NCBI GenBank assembly: GCA_003141615.1
Contig: PLMV01000118.1
Span: 1 to 39,592 of the forward strand
Source: Syntrophaceae bacterium
GTDB taxonomy: Bacteria; Desulfobacterota; Syntrophia; Syntrophales; Smithellaceae
Length of the DNA stretch: 39,592 bases
Reading direction: 5' to 3'
This document shows, piece by piece, positions 1 to 7,819 of this stretch (the first letter of the stretch is position 1; each line of letters opens with the position of its first letter). The notes under the pieces were generated by a model, which saw nothing but the letters and a program-made list of their open reading frames with translations, had not been told where the DNA came from and did not search any database. Position numbers and translations under genes: made by a program.

Positions 1-35
1 GCTTGCGGCGGGGAGGTTCATTTAGGAATGAAATT

Positions 36-137
36 ATGTTTCTTAAAGATTTAAAAAGCGGCGTTATTCAGATACTGACCAAAGTATTGGTACTCGTAGT
101 AGTCGTACTTACGGGGTCTGCCGCTCTGTATCTTTAA
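36..137 (+). CDS. Putative ilv operon leader peptide (33 aa), BCAA-rich
   Basis: Short ORF starting at ATG 36 with TAGGA about 8 nt upstream and ending in TAA at 135-137. The peptide has 13 Ile/Leu/Val in residues 10-25, and residues 17-25 are nine branched-chain residues in a row, including four consecutive Val codons at 96-107. It lies 160 bp before ilvB and is followed by competing hairpins. This composition and placement match the E. coli ilvL and ivbL leader peptides by analogy, not by alignment. The expected role is to sense charged tRNA-Val/Leu by ribosome stalling. A small one-pass membrane peptide is the alternative reading, since the run is hydrophobic, but position and hairpins favour a leader. 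Confidence 0.72.
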   Translation: MFLKDLKSGVIQILTKVLVLVVVVLTGSAALYL

Positions 138-157
138 GAAATTAAAATAAAAGATAC

Positions 158-238
158 AAGCCGCAGGCTCCTGAAGCCCGCGGCTTTGTTGTTTCAGGCA
201 CAAAGCCGCTTTTTCCCAAAGAAACTGGCGGTTTTTTT
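158..238 (+). promoter_or_regulatory. Transcription attenuator upstream of ilvB
   Basis: Four segments can pair in mutually exclusive ways. Segment 1 (158-169) pairs with 2 (175-186) as a 7+4 bp stem with one mismatch. Segment 2 (180-188, GCGGCTTTG) pairs perfectly with 3 (201-209, CAAAGCCGC). Segment 3 (202-209) pairs with 4 (228-235) as an 8-bp stem with one G-U, within and followed by the T run 232-238, which is the likely terminator. The 2:3 hairpin would be the antiterminator. It follows the BCAA-rich leader ORF and precedes ilvB. Exactly how a ribosome stalled near 84-110 would free segment 2 is not clear, because segment 1 lies about 20 nt after the leader stop. Confidence 0.65.
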
Positions 239-296
239 AGTTTTACGGTTTTGAGCCGATATATTATATTATAATAAACAGGGGGATATTTAAAAT

Positions 297-2000
297 ATGA
301 AGCTGAAAGGCACACAAATTTTGCTCAAGGCGTTAGAAGAAGAAAAAGTTGATATTATTTTCGGGTACCCTGGCGGAGCCGTTCTTGATATTTACGATCA
401 GCTTTATAAAAGCGACATGAAGCACATTTTAGTCCGGCATGAGCAGGGCGCTGTCCATGCTGCTGACGGCTACGCCCGCGCGACTGGAAAAGTGGGTGTG
501 TGCCTGGTTACATCCGGTCCCGGCGCCACCAATACCGTTACCGGCATTGCCACGGCGAATATGGATTCCATCCCTCTGGTTGTTTTTACAGGACAGGTTC
601 CTACAGGACTTATCGGCAATGATGCTTTTCAGGAATGTGATATTACGGGTATAACACGCCCCTGCACCAAGCATAATTTTCTGGTGCGCAGCATTGATGA
701 TCTTGCGCCGACCATTAAGGAGGCTTTTAATATTGCCCGATCGGGAAGGCCGGGCCCTGTTCTGGTTGACTTGCCGAAAAATGTGATGGCAGCGGAAGCA
801 GATTATGATCCCGCCAGTATAAGAATTAGAAATTACGAAGTGGCCTATAAACCGGCCCCCAAGAAAATGGCCAATGTCTTCGAAATGCTGACTTCAGCTA
901 AAAGACCTTTAATTATGACGGGCGGCGGTGTTATTCTGGGAAAGGCTTCGGCACTGCTGACCCAATTGGCCAGAAAATATCAGATTCCAGTTACGGGGAC
1001 ATTGATGGGGCTTGGTTCTTTTCCTGGTTCTGATCCGCTCTGGCTGGGCATGCTGGGAATGCACGGCACTTACTATGCCAATATGGCCATCAGCCACTGC
1101 GATTTGCTTCTGGCCGTGGGTGTAAGATTTGACGACAGGGTCACCGGCACTATTGAAACATTTGCCGCCAACGCCAAAATTGTACACATTGATATTGATC
1201 CTTCTTCCATTAATAAAAATGTTGTTGTTGATTTGCCGATAATCGGTGATACCAAAGCAACACTCACGGATATGATCAAATTTTTGGCGGAGCACAATTA
1301 CACGCAAACACCAGCAGAGCGGCAGGAATGGCTGGGGCAGATTGCCGAATGGAAGGAAAAAGTGCCGCTGACATATTGTCAAAACAGCAAGGAAATTAAG
1401 CCGCAGAATGTAATTGAAACGCTGTACAAATTAACTAAAGGCGACGCGATTATTACAACTGAAGTCGGTCAAAATCAGATGTGGACAGCGCAGTTTTTCC
1501 ATTTTGATAATCCCAATACTTTCATCTCTTCGGGCGGATTGGGAACGATGGGTTTTGGCCTGCCCGCGGCCATTGGCGTCAAATGCGCTTTTCCGGATAA
1601 ACAGGTCGTGGATATCGCCGGCGACGGCAGTATCCAGATGAATATTCAGGAACTGGCCACTGCCGCGCAATATAAAATTAACGTGAAAATAGTTCTTTTG
1701 AACAATGGCTATCTGGGAATGGTTCGCCAGTGGCAGGAATTGTTTTACGAAAAACGCTATTCGCACACGGATATGACTTACGCTCCTGACTTTGTGAAAT
1801 TAGCGGAAGCTTATGGCGTTGTCGGTCTGCGCGCGACTAAACCGGAAGAGGTAGAAGCTGTTCTAAGACAGGGTCTTTCTCTTGACAGACCGGTGCTGAT
1901 GGATTTCCGGGTATCGCGTGAAGAATGCGTATATCCCATGGTGCATCCGGGTGATTCGATCAGTAATATGTCGCTGGGGTCGAGAGAGATGATTAATTAA
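297..2000 (+). CDS. ilvB: Acetolactate synthase large subunit
   Basis: Catalytic subunit of acetohydroxyacid synthase. It condenses two pyruvates, or pyruvate and 2-oxobutyrate, in the first shared step of Val, Leu and Ile synthesis; it is cytoplasmic and uses ThDP, FAD and Mg2+. The 567 aa length is normal. The N-terminal ThDP domain holds the catalytic Glu49 in HEQGA. The C-terminal domain carries the ThDP/Mg motif GDG at 442-444 through NN at 469-470. A GGGGG ribosome binding site lies about 11 nt before the ATG. It is the first structural gene of ilvBNCD, behind a leader-peptide attenuator, and a family A palindrome starts at the base right after its stop codon. Confidence 0.97.
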   Translation: MKLKGTQILLKALEEEKVDIIFGYPGGAVLDIYDQLYKSDMKHILVRHEQGAVHAADGYARATGKVGVCLVTSGPGATNTVTGIATANMDSIPLVVFTGQVPTGLIGNDAFQECDITGITRPCTKHNFLVRSIDDLAPTIKEAFNIARSGRPGPVLVDLPKNVMAAEADYDPASIRIRNYEVAYKPAPKKMANVFEMLTSAKRPLIMTGGGVILGKASALLTQLARKYQIPVTGTLMGLGSFPGSDPLWLGMLGMHGTYYANMAISHCDLLLAVGVRFDDRVTGTIETFAANAKIVHIDIDPSSINKNVVVDLPIIGDTKATLTDMIKFLAEHNYTQTPAERQEWLGQIAEWKEKVPLTYCQNSKEIKPQNVIETLYKLTKGDAIITTEVGQNQMWTAQFFHFDNPNTFISSGGLGTMGFGLPAAIGVKCAFPDKQVVDIAGDGSIQMNIQELATAAQYKINVKIVLLNNGYLGMVRQWQELFYEKRYSHTDMTYAPDFVKLAEAYGVVGLRATKPEEVEAVLRQGLSLDRPVLMDFRVSREECVYPMVHPGDSISNMSLGSREMIN

Positions 2001-2142
2001 CGACTTCGTGAAAAGCTCCATATGCTGCGTTGCGCTTCATCTTTCCCCGGCCTGCGCTGGGGCAGGCTATGCGGCCTACCAAAAAGTAGGCCTCATTCCA
2101 AAAGCTTCGCGCGCCTTGCCTCTGGAGCTTTTGACGAAGTCG
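2001..2142. repeat. Family A palindromic intergenic element, copy 1
   Basis: Begins directly after the ilvB stop codon. The 20-bp terminal arms 2001-2020 and 2123-2142 are complementary with one mismatch (CGACTTCGT/AAAAGCTCCA). The centre holds a perfect GGCCTAC/GTAGGCC hairpin. Conserved inner words GCGTTGCGCTTCA and GCGCGCCTTGC recur in the other family A copies, while the outer arms differ from copy to copy yet stay self-complementary. It separates ilvB from ilvN inside the operon. Confidence 0.85.
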
Positions 2143-2182
2143 TGAAATACGAAGTTTTCAAATATTATATGTGAGGTAAAAA

Positions 2183-2668
2183 ATGGAAAAAAAGGAGCAC
2201 ATAATTTCAATACTTGTTCACAACAAGCCGGACGTGTTGGCCAGAATTGCCGGAATACTGGGCGGCAAAGGCTATAACATTGAAAGTCTCTGTGTGAATG
2301 CGACCACGCAATACGAAATATCAAAAATAGTTATGACCACCGTTGGCAGTCAGGAAACTGTCACTCGTATTGAAAATCAATTGCAAAGGCTCGTCGATGT
2401 CATTCAGGTTGATGATTTAACCAATGTGGAATCAATTCACCGGGAACTGATTCTCGTCCGCGTGAATTTAACAGTGGACAAGAAAGATCAGATAAAGAAA
2501 GCGGTTGACACGAATAAATGGAAAGTAATAGTTTCCGCGGATACATATATAATCCTGGAAATAACCGGCGATCAGTCGCAGATTGATTTTGCTCTTGCGC
2601 GGCTTATGCCTCTAGGCATCGCTGATATAACAAGAACAGGAATTATAGCGTTGAATTTGGAAAATTAA
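2183..2668 (+). CDS. ilvN: Acetolactate synthase small (regulatory) subunit
   Basis: Regulatory partner of IlvB; it binds valine for feedback inhibition and stimulates the catalytic subunit. The protein is 161 aa, usual for the family (gene often called ilvH or ilvN). An ACT domain fills about residues 5-75, starting HIISILVHNKPDVLARI and containing GGKGYNIESL. The remainder matches the ALS small-subunit C-terminal domain. The start is backed by GAGG about 6-9 nt upstream of ATG 2183. It sits 182 nt after ilvB, with the gap mostly filled by a palindromic element, and 54 nt before ilvC. Confidence 0.95.
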   Translation: MEKKEHIISILVHNKPDVLARIAGILGGKGYNIESLCVNATTQYEISKIVMTTVGSQETVTRIENQLQRLVDVIQVDDLTNVESIHRELILVRVNLTVDKKDQIKKAVDTNKWKVIVSADTYIILEITGDQSQIDFALARLMPLGIADITRTGIIALNLEN

Positions 2669-2722
2669 TCATGGGTATGAAAAATTAATTAAAATTTATT
2701 AATATTATTATAGGGGGTTATT

Positions 2723-3781
2723 ATGGCAAAAATTAATTTTGGCGGCGTTATTGAAGATGTCATCACAGCAAAAGAATTTTCTCTGAAAAAAGCTCAGAAA
2801 GTTTTAAAAAAAGAAGTAGTGGCGGTGCTGGGTTACGGTGTTCAAGGGCCGGCGCAGGCTTTTAATATGAGAGATAACGGCATTAATGTAATTATCGGTC
2901 AGGCAAAGGAAGACAAGCGATACTGGAAAAAGGCCATTGCTGACGGCTGGGTTCCCGGCAAAACTCTTTTCCCGATAGAAGAAGCGGTAAAGCGTGGCAC
3001 GATTATTCAGTATCTTGTTTCCGACGCAGCACAGAAGATTCTCTGGCCCAAAGTCAAGGCCAATCTGAAAAAAGGCGACGCGCTTTATTTTTCGCACGGG
3101 TTCTCCATTGTTTATAAGAAACAGACCGGAGTTATCCCGCCTGCTTTTGTGGATGTTATCATGGTCGCTCCCAAAGGTTCGGGGACCAGCGTTCGCAGAA
3201 ATTTTCTGGACGGCAGCGGTATAAACTCCAGCTTTGCCGTGCATCAGGATTTCACCGGCCGCGCGATGGAGCGGACAATTGCTCTGGGTATCGCTATCGG
3301 GTCCGGCTTTTTATTCCCGACCACTTTCCAGATGGAAGTTTACAGCGATTTGACCGGCGAACGCGGCGTGCTCATGGGCGCGCTGGCGGGAATGATGGAA
3401 GCGCAGTACAATGAATTGCGCAAGCATGGCCACACTCCCAGTGAAGCCTTCAACGAAACGGTGGAAGAGCTTACGCAAAGCCTCATTCGATTGGTTGCGG
3501 AAAATGGTATGGATTGGATGTATGCCAATTGCTCCGCCACGGCTCAACGCGGAGCTTTGGACTGGCGTCATAAATTCCGCAAAGCGGTGGAACCTGTGTT
3601 TGCCGAACTTTATAAGTCTGTCGCTACCGGTAAAGAAACAGAAATTGTGTTGAGAGTCAACAGCGCTCCGGATTACAAAGTTAAACTGGAAGCGGAACTC
3701 AAAGAAATGCGTGATTCGGAAATGTGGAAGGCGGGAGCCGCCGTGCGCGAGTTGAGACCGGAAAAACGCAAGAAGAAATAG
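2723..3781 (+). CDS. ilvC: Ketol-acid reductoisomerase
   Basis: NAD(P)H- and Mg-dependent isomeroreductase that converts acetolactate to 2,3-dihydroxyisovalerate, the second step after IlvBN. The Rossmann dinucleotide motif GYGVQG lies at residues 37-42, catalytic His125 in FSHGF, and the metal ligands Asp209 and Glu213 in SDLTGERG. At 352 aa it is slightly longer than the common class I enzyme (about 330) and much shorter than class II (about 490); the C-terminus is a basic tail ending RKKK. The AGGGGG site precedes ATG 2723. A family A palindrome begins 1 nt after the stop, before ilvD. Confidence 0.96.
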   Translation: MAKINFGGVIEDVITAKEFSLKKAQKVLKKEVVAVLGYGVQGPAQAFNMRDNGINVIIGQAKEDKRYWKKAIADGWVPGKTLFPIEEAVKRGTIIQYLVSDAAQKILWPKVKANLKKGDALYFSHGFSIVYKKQTGVIPPAFVDVIMVAPKGSGTSVRRNFLDGSGINSSFAVHQDFTGRAMERTIALGIAIGSGFLFPTTFQMEVYSDLTGERGVLMGALAGMMEAQYNELRKHGHTPSEAFNETVEELTQSLIRLVAENGMDWMYANCSATAQRGALDWRHKFRKAVEPVFAELYKSVATGKETEIVLRVNSAPDYKVKLEAELKEMRDSEMWKAGAAVRELRPEKRKKK

Positions 3782-3782
3782 C

Positions 3783-3958
3783 GGGCTCGTAAAAAGTCCA
3801 TACCCTGAAGGGCACCATGGTCTGCGGTGTTGCGCTGCAAACCGCATCGCTCAACGTATGAAAATACATGTGACCTTTAGGTTATACGCCTCGCGGTTCG
3901 GCTTTTTGCGCGCCTTGCATCTGGAACTCGTGTGCCCTTTAGGGTATTTTACAAACTC
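3783..3958. repeat. Family A palindromic element, copy 2 (composite)
   Basis: Starts 1 nt after the ilvC stop. The ends GGGCTCGTAAAA and TTTTACAAACTC are imperfectly complementary. It contains GTGTTGCGCT and TTTTTGCGCGCCTTGCATCTGG typical of family A, but its centre (CTCAACGTATG...ATACGCCT) resembles family B. Three copies of the nested module TA(A/C)CCTGAAGG(T/G)CAC occur at 3801-3815, 3870-3884 and 3932-3946, the last two inverted, so this copy looks like a family A shell with extra hairpins inserted. Confidence 0.8.
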
Positions 3959-4008
3959 TTTTAGAATTTATATTTTTAGAAATATTTTGAATTAAGGGAG
4001 AGAAAACA

Positions 4009-5670
4009 ATGAGAAGCGATCTCATGAAAAAAGGTTTCGAGCGGGCGCCGCATCGTTCACTTTTCAAGGCGATGGGCTACACGGATGAAGAAATTGCGCG
4101 GCCACTGATCGGTGTGGTCAATTCGGCCAATGAAATCATTCCCGGACACATCCATTTGGATTTAATCACTCAGGATGTCAAAGCGGGAATCCGTATGGCC
4201 GGAGGAACACCCGTGGAATTTCCGGTTATCGGCGTTTGCGACGGTATCGCGATGGGACATGAAGGAATGAAATATTCGCTCGCCAGCCGCGAGTTGATTG
4301 CCGATTCCATCGAAATCATGGCGATGGCTCATCCTTTTGACGCTCTGGTTTTCATTCCCAACTGCGACAAAATCATTCCGGGCATGCTCATGGCCGCACT
4401 GCGCCTGAATATTCCGGCCATTTTCATCAGCGGTGGTCCAATGCTGGCGGGAAAACTTCAGGGCAAGGCCGTTGACCTCATCACTGTTTTTGAAGGCGTC
4501 GGCGCCGTCAAAGCCAAAAAGATGACTGCCGCCGCGTTGAAGCAACTGGAAGATTGCGCCTGTCCGGGATGCGGTTCCTGCTCCGGTATGTACACGGCCA
4601 ATTCCATGAACTGTGTCACGGAAGCATTGGGTCTGGGGTTACCCGGCCACGGGACTATTCCTGCTGTACTGGCTTCCCGTCATCGGCTGGCCAAACATGC
4701 CGGGATGAAAATAATGGACTTGCTCAAGAAGAACATCAGGCCGCGCGGCATCTGTACGCTAGCCGCTTTTAAAAACGCCATCGCTGTGGATATGGCGCTG
4801 GGCTGTTCCACCAATACCGTTTTACATATTCCCGCCATTGCCCATGAAGCGGGAATCAAGCTCGATTTGAACCTCTTTAATAAAATCAGCGAGAAAACTC
4901 CCAACCTCTGTAAACTGAGTCCCGCCGGGCATCATCATATTGAAGATTTGGATACGGCGGGAGGCATTCAGGCCGTAATGAAAGTGATCAGCGCCTTGGG
5001 TGTCATTGATCAAAAGGCAATTACAGTAACCGGCAAAACTGTCGGCGCTAATTTAAAAAGCGCCCGTGTTTTAAATACGGAAGTCATCCGGCCATTAAAA
5101 AATCCCTACTCACAGCAAGGCGGTATCGCGATTTTGCGCGGCAACCTCGCACCGGATGGAGCGGTGGTGAAACAATCCGCGGTGGCGCAGGCCATGCAGG
5201 TGAATGAAGGCCGAGCCCGCGTGTTTGATTGTGAAGATGACGCCATTGCCGCAATTATGGCCGGAAAAATAAAATCCGGTGATATTGTTGTTATCCGCTA
5301 TGAAGGCCCCAAAGGCGGCCCGGGCATGAGAGAAATGCTCTCGCCCACATCAGCAATCGTGGGTATGGGCCTGGATAAAACCGTTGCGCTTTTGACTGAC
5401 GGACGCTTCAGCGGCGGTACGCAGGGCGCGGCTATCGGTCATATCTCGCCGGAAGCCGCGGAAGACGGCCCGATCGCGCTGGTTAAAGAAGGTGATATCA
5501 TCGCCATCGATATTCCGGCCAAGAAGCTGAATCTGAAAGTAAGTGATCAGGAATTGGAAAAACGTAGAAAAGCTTTGAAGCCTTTCAAGCCGGCAATTAC
5601 CACCGGCTATCTGGCGCGCTATGCGAAGTTGGTGACGTCGGCGTCAACGGGGGCAATCTTCAAAGATTGA
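4009..5670 (+). CDS. ilvD: Dihydroxy-acid dehydratase
   Basis: Fe-S dehydratase that turns 2,3-dihydroxyisovalerate (or its methylvalerate analogue) into the 2-keto acid, the third shared step of Val/Ile synthesis. It is 553 aa, normal for the IlvD/Edd family. Cluster-type cysteines are seen at Cys77 (GVCDG), Cys119 (PNCDK) and in the cluster Cys183-185-188-191 ([12 protein letters not shown]). The substrate-binding region includes [11 protein letters not shown] and the C-terminal DGRFSGGT motif. GGGAG precedes ATG 4009. It is the last gene of ilvBNCD; ilvE, leuA and others are absent here. A family A palindrome follows 2 nt after its stop. Confidence 0.97.
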   Translation: MRSDLMKKGFERAPHRSLFKAMGYTDEEIARPLIGVVNSANEIIPGHIHLDLITQDVKAGIRMAGGTPVEFPVIGVCDGIAMGHEGMKYSLASRELIADSIEIMAMAHPFDALVFIPNCDKIIPGMLMAALRLNIPAIFISGGPMLAGKLQGKAVDLITVFEGVGAVKAKKMTAAALKQLEDCACPGCGSCSGMYTANSMNCVTEALGLGLPGHGTIPAVLASRHRLAKHAGMKIMDLLKKNIRPRGICTLAAFKNAIAVDMALGCSTNTVLHIPAIAHEAGIKLDLNLFNKISEKTPNLCKLSPAGHHHIEDLDTAGGIQAVMKVISALGVIDQKAITVTGKTVGANLKSARVLNTEVIRPLKNPYSQQGGIAILRGNLAPDGAVVKQSAVAQAMQVNEGRARVFDCEDDAIAAIMAGKIKSGDIVVIRYEGPKGGPGMREMLSPTSAIVGMGLDKTVALLTDGRFSGGTQGAAIGHISPEAAEDGPIALVKEGDIIAIDIPAKKLNLKVSDQELEKRRKALKPFKPAITTGYLARYAKLVTSASTGAIFKD

Positions 5671-5672
5671 TT

Positions 5673-5796
5673 GGGCTGTTGAAAAACGCCCACTTGCGGC
5701 GTTACGCTTCGCCTTTCGTCATTGCGACGTATGCACAAAATACGTCTCATTCCTCATGGCTCGCGCGCCTTGCATATGAGCATTTTTGAACAGCCC
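5673..5796. repeat. Family A palindromic element, copy 3
   Basis: Begins 2 nt after the ilvD stop. The ends GGGCTGTT and AACAGCCC are complementary and the pairing continues through AAAAA/TTTTT. The centre has GACGTAT/ATACGTC. It shares GCGTTACGCTTCGCC, TTCGTCATTGCGACGTAT and GCGCGCCTTGCAT with the copy at 20727. It lies between the plus-strand ilv operon and a convergent minus-strand gene, so it may double as a terminator. Confidence 0.85.
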
Positions 5797-5889
5797 TCAA
5801 ATTCAAAGCGTTATCTGTGTTGGGAATTAATATAAATTGCAGATCAACCCGATTGAAAGGCATAAGTTGAATTTACTAATGAGCCTAAT

Positions 5890-6771
5890 TCATGAATTTC
5901 TTATCAATTCGATTAACTTACTACTTGATAGTCCGCTATAATTAAAGAAAATACTTTTAAATAATTGCAATATAACTTTATATTCTTTCATAATTTTAGT
6001 ATCGCTTATACCAGTGTCAATTTTATTTTGTAGTTTATTTGAACTATAAGCTAGAAAATCAGAAAGTGAACTATAATAAAGAGCTTTTTTTGTAAAAAAA
6101 TGCGGATGTTTGCATATCGACATATATTTATCTGGTACCCTTAAATACAGATTATCAATTCCAGAATACAATTTATTAAATAGTTTCATTGCTACGCTTT
6201 GATAGGTTTTTGGTTCAAGGCTATATTCCTGTTCCATGTATATGTGGAAAATACTATAATTAGGGAATCTTAATATAACTCGTTCAAGATTATTCCAAAA
6301 CAATGAAAAAAATATTTCCTCGTTACTCATTGTATCAATTTTCATTTCAGTTAATAAAATATCTTTACTCTTTGAAATAGACAAGCATGACATTGGTGCT
6401 TTGTTTACAATTGCAGAATATTCTTTAAGAAAAGAGGTTGTATTATTCTTTAATATTCTTTCTCTTCCCAAAATACTTGTGAAGTGGATGTTATCTATCC
6501 CATATTTCTTAATTAATTCTTCTAAATCTTTTTCTAATTTATTTTGAAACTCTTTTTTCTGATATGGGAGAATAATTAGGCCTGACGAGAAATGCCCTTT
6601 AAATTCAGATTCGTCCGCAATAATAGTTACAATTTCCCCACCTTGTTGTATGACAGGTTTAATATAGTCATTTATTCTGAAATCTGTAATACTCTTAAGT
6701 TTCAATGACAATGGCGATTGATCTTCGTATTTATCGTCGTTGTTAATTATCCTATAATATTTATAAGTCAT
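5890..6771 (-). CDS. AT-rich hypothetical protein, DUF3800-like
   Basis: A protein of about 293 aa from ATG 6771; an upstream TTG at 6810 would add 13 residues, and no clear ribosome binding site decides. Near residue 50 it has a hydrophobic strand followed by ADESEFKGHFSSGLIILP, then later DNIHFTSILGRER. These resemble the opening DESG strand and the conserved His strand of DUF3800 proteins, a group with an RNase H-like fold often found near mobile elements and defence genes. That assignment is by eye and uncertain. The gene is markedly more AT-rich than the ilv genes and points against them, which suggests acquired DNA. It is followed upstream on the same strand by a toxin-antitoxin pair. 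Confidence 0.55.
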   Translation of the reverse strand: MTYKYYRIINNDDKYEDQSPLSLKLKSITDFRINDYIKPVIQQGGEIVTIIADESEFKGHFSSGLIILPYQKKEFQNKLEKDLEELIKKYGIDNIHFTSILGRERILKNNTTSFLKEYSAIVNKAPMSCLSISKSKDILLTEMKIDTMSNEEIFFSLFWNNLERVILRFPNYSIFHIYMEQEYSLEPKTYQSVAMKLFNKLYSGIDNLYLRVPDKYMSICKHPHFFTKKALYYSSLSDFLAYSSNKLQNKIDTGISDTKIMKEYKVILQLFKSIFFNYSGLSSSKLIELIRNS

Positions 6772-6897
6772 ATTTTTCAATTTTGTATTTGTAATATTAA
6801 CGGACAACAATTAATGTCTAAACTTCTTTTTTTGATTATTTTTATATCGCTTTAGCTATGGCTTTAGTCTGTATATTTAATGCCGAGCCATTTGAAC

Positions 6898-7179
6898 TTA
6901 TCGTTTTTTCAAATACTGCTTCAAATCGCGATAATAGTTTTCATGCTGTCCGATCATGACAAGTTCCAAATCTTTGCTGACCTTTCGATAGGCGAGCAGA
7001 TATTGGGCTGTTTTAATTTTGAACTTGTGCACAAATATTTCTCGTAGGTCGCCCTTCTTTTCCTCCCCGATGTTTGGGGCTTCTGCAATTTTTCTAATTT
7101 CTTGATCCAAAGAGTCCTTCTCGGTCTTTGACATCTTTTTTACTTTTTTCTCAAACGACCTTGATTGATAGATTTTCAT
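6898..7179 (-). CDS. RelE/ParE-family toxin
   Basis: A 93-aa basic protein with the compact RelE/ParE superfamily plan: an N-terminal strand and helix (IYQSRSFEKKVKKM), a Lys/Glu-rich helix, then strands GDLREIFVHKF, TAQYLLAYRKV and LELVMIGQHENYYRDLKQYL. Members inhibit translation by mRNA cleavage at the ribosome (RelE) or poison gyrase (ParE); sequence alone does not decide which. It begins 6 nt after the stop of the upstream antitoxin gene, so the two are co-transcribed. It lies in an AT-rich accessory patch. Confidence 0.8.
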   Translation of the reverse strand: MKIYQSRSFEKKVKKMSKTEKDSLDQEIRKIAEAPNIGEEKKGDLREIFVHKFKIKTAQYLLAYRKVSKDLELVMIGQHENYYRDLKQYLKKR

Positions 7180-7185
7180 GATGCT

Positions 7186-7404
7186 CTATTCAAACTTGTA
7201 TTCGGTCTTCTCGCCCTGATCCAGTTCGTCCAATCCAATCAAAATCTCCTTGATGAGAGAGTAGGGCAGGTCGGGATTTTCTTCAGCGCATTTGCCCATT
7301 CGAGCCCAGTGTTCAATCTGACCGGCTACGGACCGGTGATCAATCCGGCTGAATTTTTTAGCATCGTCCATTAGATCTTCAGATACTCTTACTGCTGTTG
7401 CCAT
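7186..7404 (-). CDS. ParD-like antitoxin
   Basis: A 72-aa protein starting at ATG 7404, chosen because GGAGG sits 8 nt upstream; an in-frame TTG at 7419 lies in front of that site. The N-terminus MATAVRVSEDLMDDAKKF followed by HRSVAGQIEHWARMGK matches the ParD-like family of short DNA-binding antitoxins. The C-terminal part is acidic and likely wraps the toxin. Stop is 6 nt before the RelE-type toxin gene. A structured repeat (7446-7610) lies directly upstream, where the autoregulated promoter would be expected. Confidence 0.82.
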   Translation of the reverse strand: MATAVRVSEDLMDDAKKFSRIDHRSVAGQIEHWARMGKCAEENPDLPYSLIKEILIGLDELDQGEKTEYKFE

Positions 7405-7445
7405 TACATATTCCTCCAACTATTAATTAATCCCGCGACTTGGAT

Positions 7446-7610
7446 ATCCCCCTGCTCCAGCCGGGGGAAGAATGCGCCGTAACTCGCGGGAGGTCGCGTT
7501 ATCCTCTGCTTCGCGGGATAATTCGACCTGCAAGCTTCAGTGCACTTTGTTTCTGAAGCTTGGATCTCATTATTATAGGGAGCCTCCGGCTCCTGTCGGA
7601 GGGGGCTCCA
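7446..7610. repeat. Family C structured repeat, long copy
   Basis: A stretch of nested inverted repeats: CCCCCTGCTCCAGCCGGGGG at 7448-7467, a perfect 10-bp pair CAAGCTTCAG (7531-7540) and CTGAAGCTTG (7553-7562), and GGGAGCCTCCGGCTCC near 7577. The words GCTCCAGCCG, GAATGCGC, CGGGAGGTCGCGTTA and GGGAGCCT recur in the same order at 29372-29460. An ORF of 78 codons runs through it on the minus strand but is judged spurious. Confidence 0.7.
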
Positions 7611-7696
7611 CTGTTGCAGTGTGGTAGCAATATACATCAATTAATTGCATTATGCAACAAAATATTTTTGCCGTAGTCGGTAGTAGAAATAATAAT

Positions 7697-7818
7697 GCCG
7701 CTTTCAAATCAAAGATGATATCAAGGCGGCGAGGAAGAGGCGACGCAAGCGGATGGTGCCATACGTTGAGGAGCCGATGACGCTGCCAACACAGATAGCG
7801 CTTTGATTTGAAACCGGC
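7697..7818. repeat. Family B palindromic element, copy 1
   Basis: Terminal arms GCCGCTTTCAAATCAAAG (7697-7714) and CTTTGATTTGAAACCGGC (7801-7818) are complementary with one mismatch. Inside are AAGGCGGCGAGGAAGAGGCG, CATACGTTGAGGAGCCGATG and ACGCTGCCAACA, words shared in order with the copy at 18075. It abuts the 3' end of pldA (stop at 7820-7822 on the minus strand). Confidence 0.82.
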
Positions 7819-7819
7819 A

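Noticed and set aside
7404-7640. 78-codon minus-strand ORF through the family C repeat
   Set aside because: It reads through nested palindromes, has no family features, and overlaps the upstream region of the antitoxin gene.
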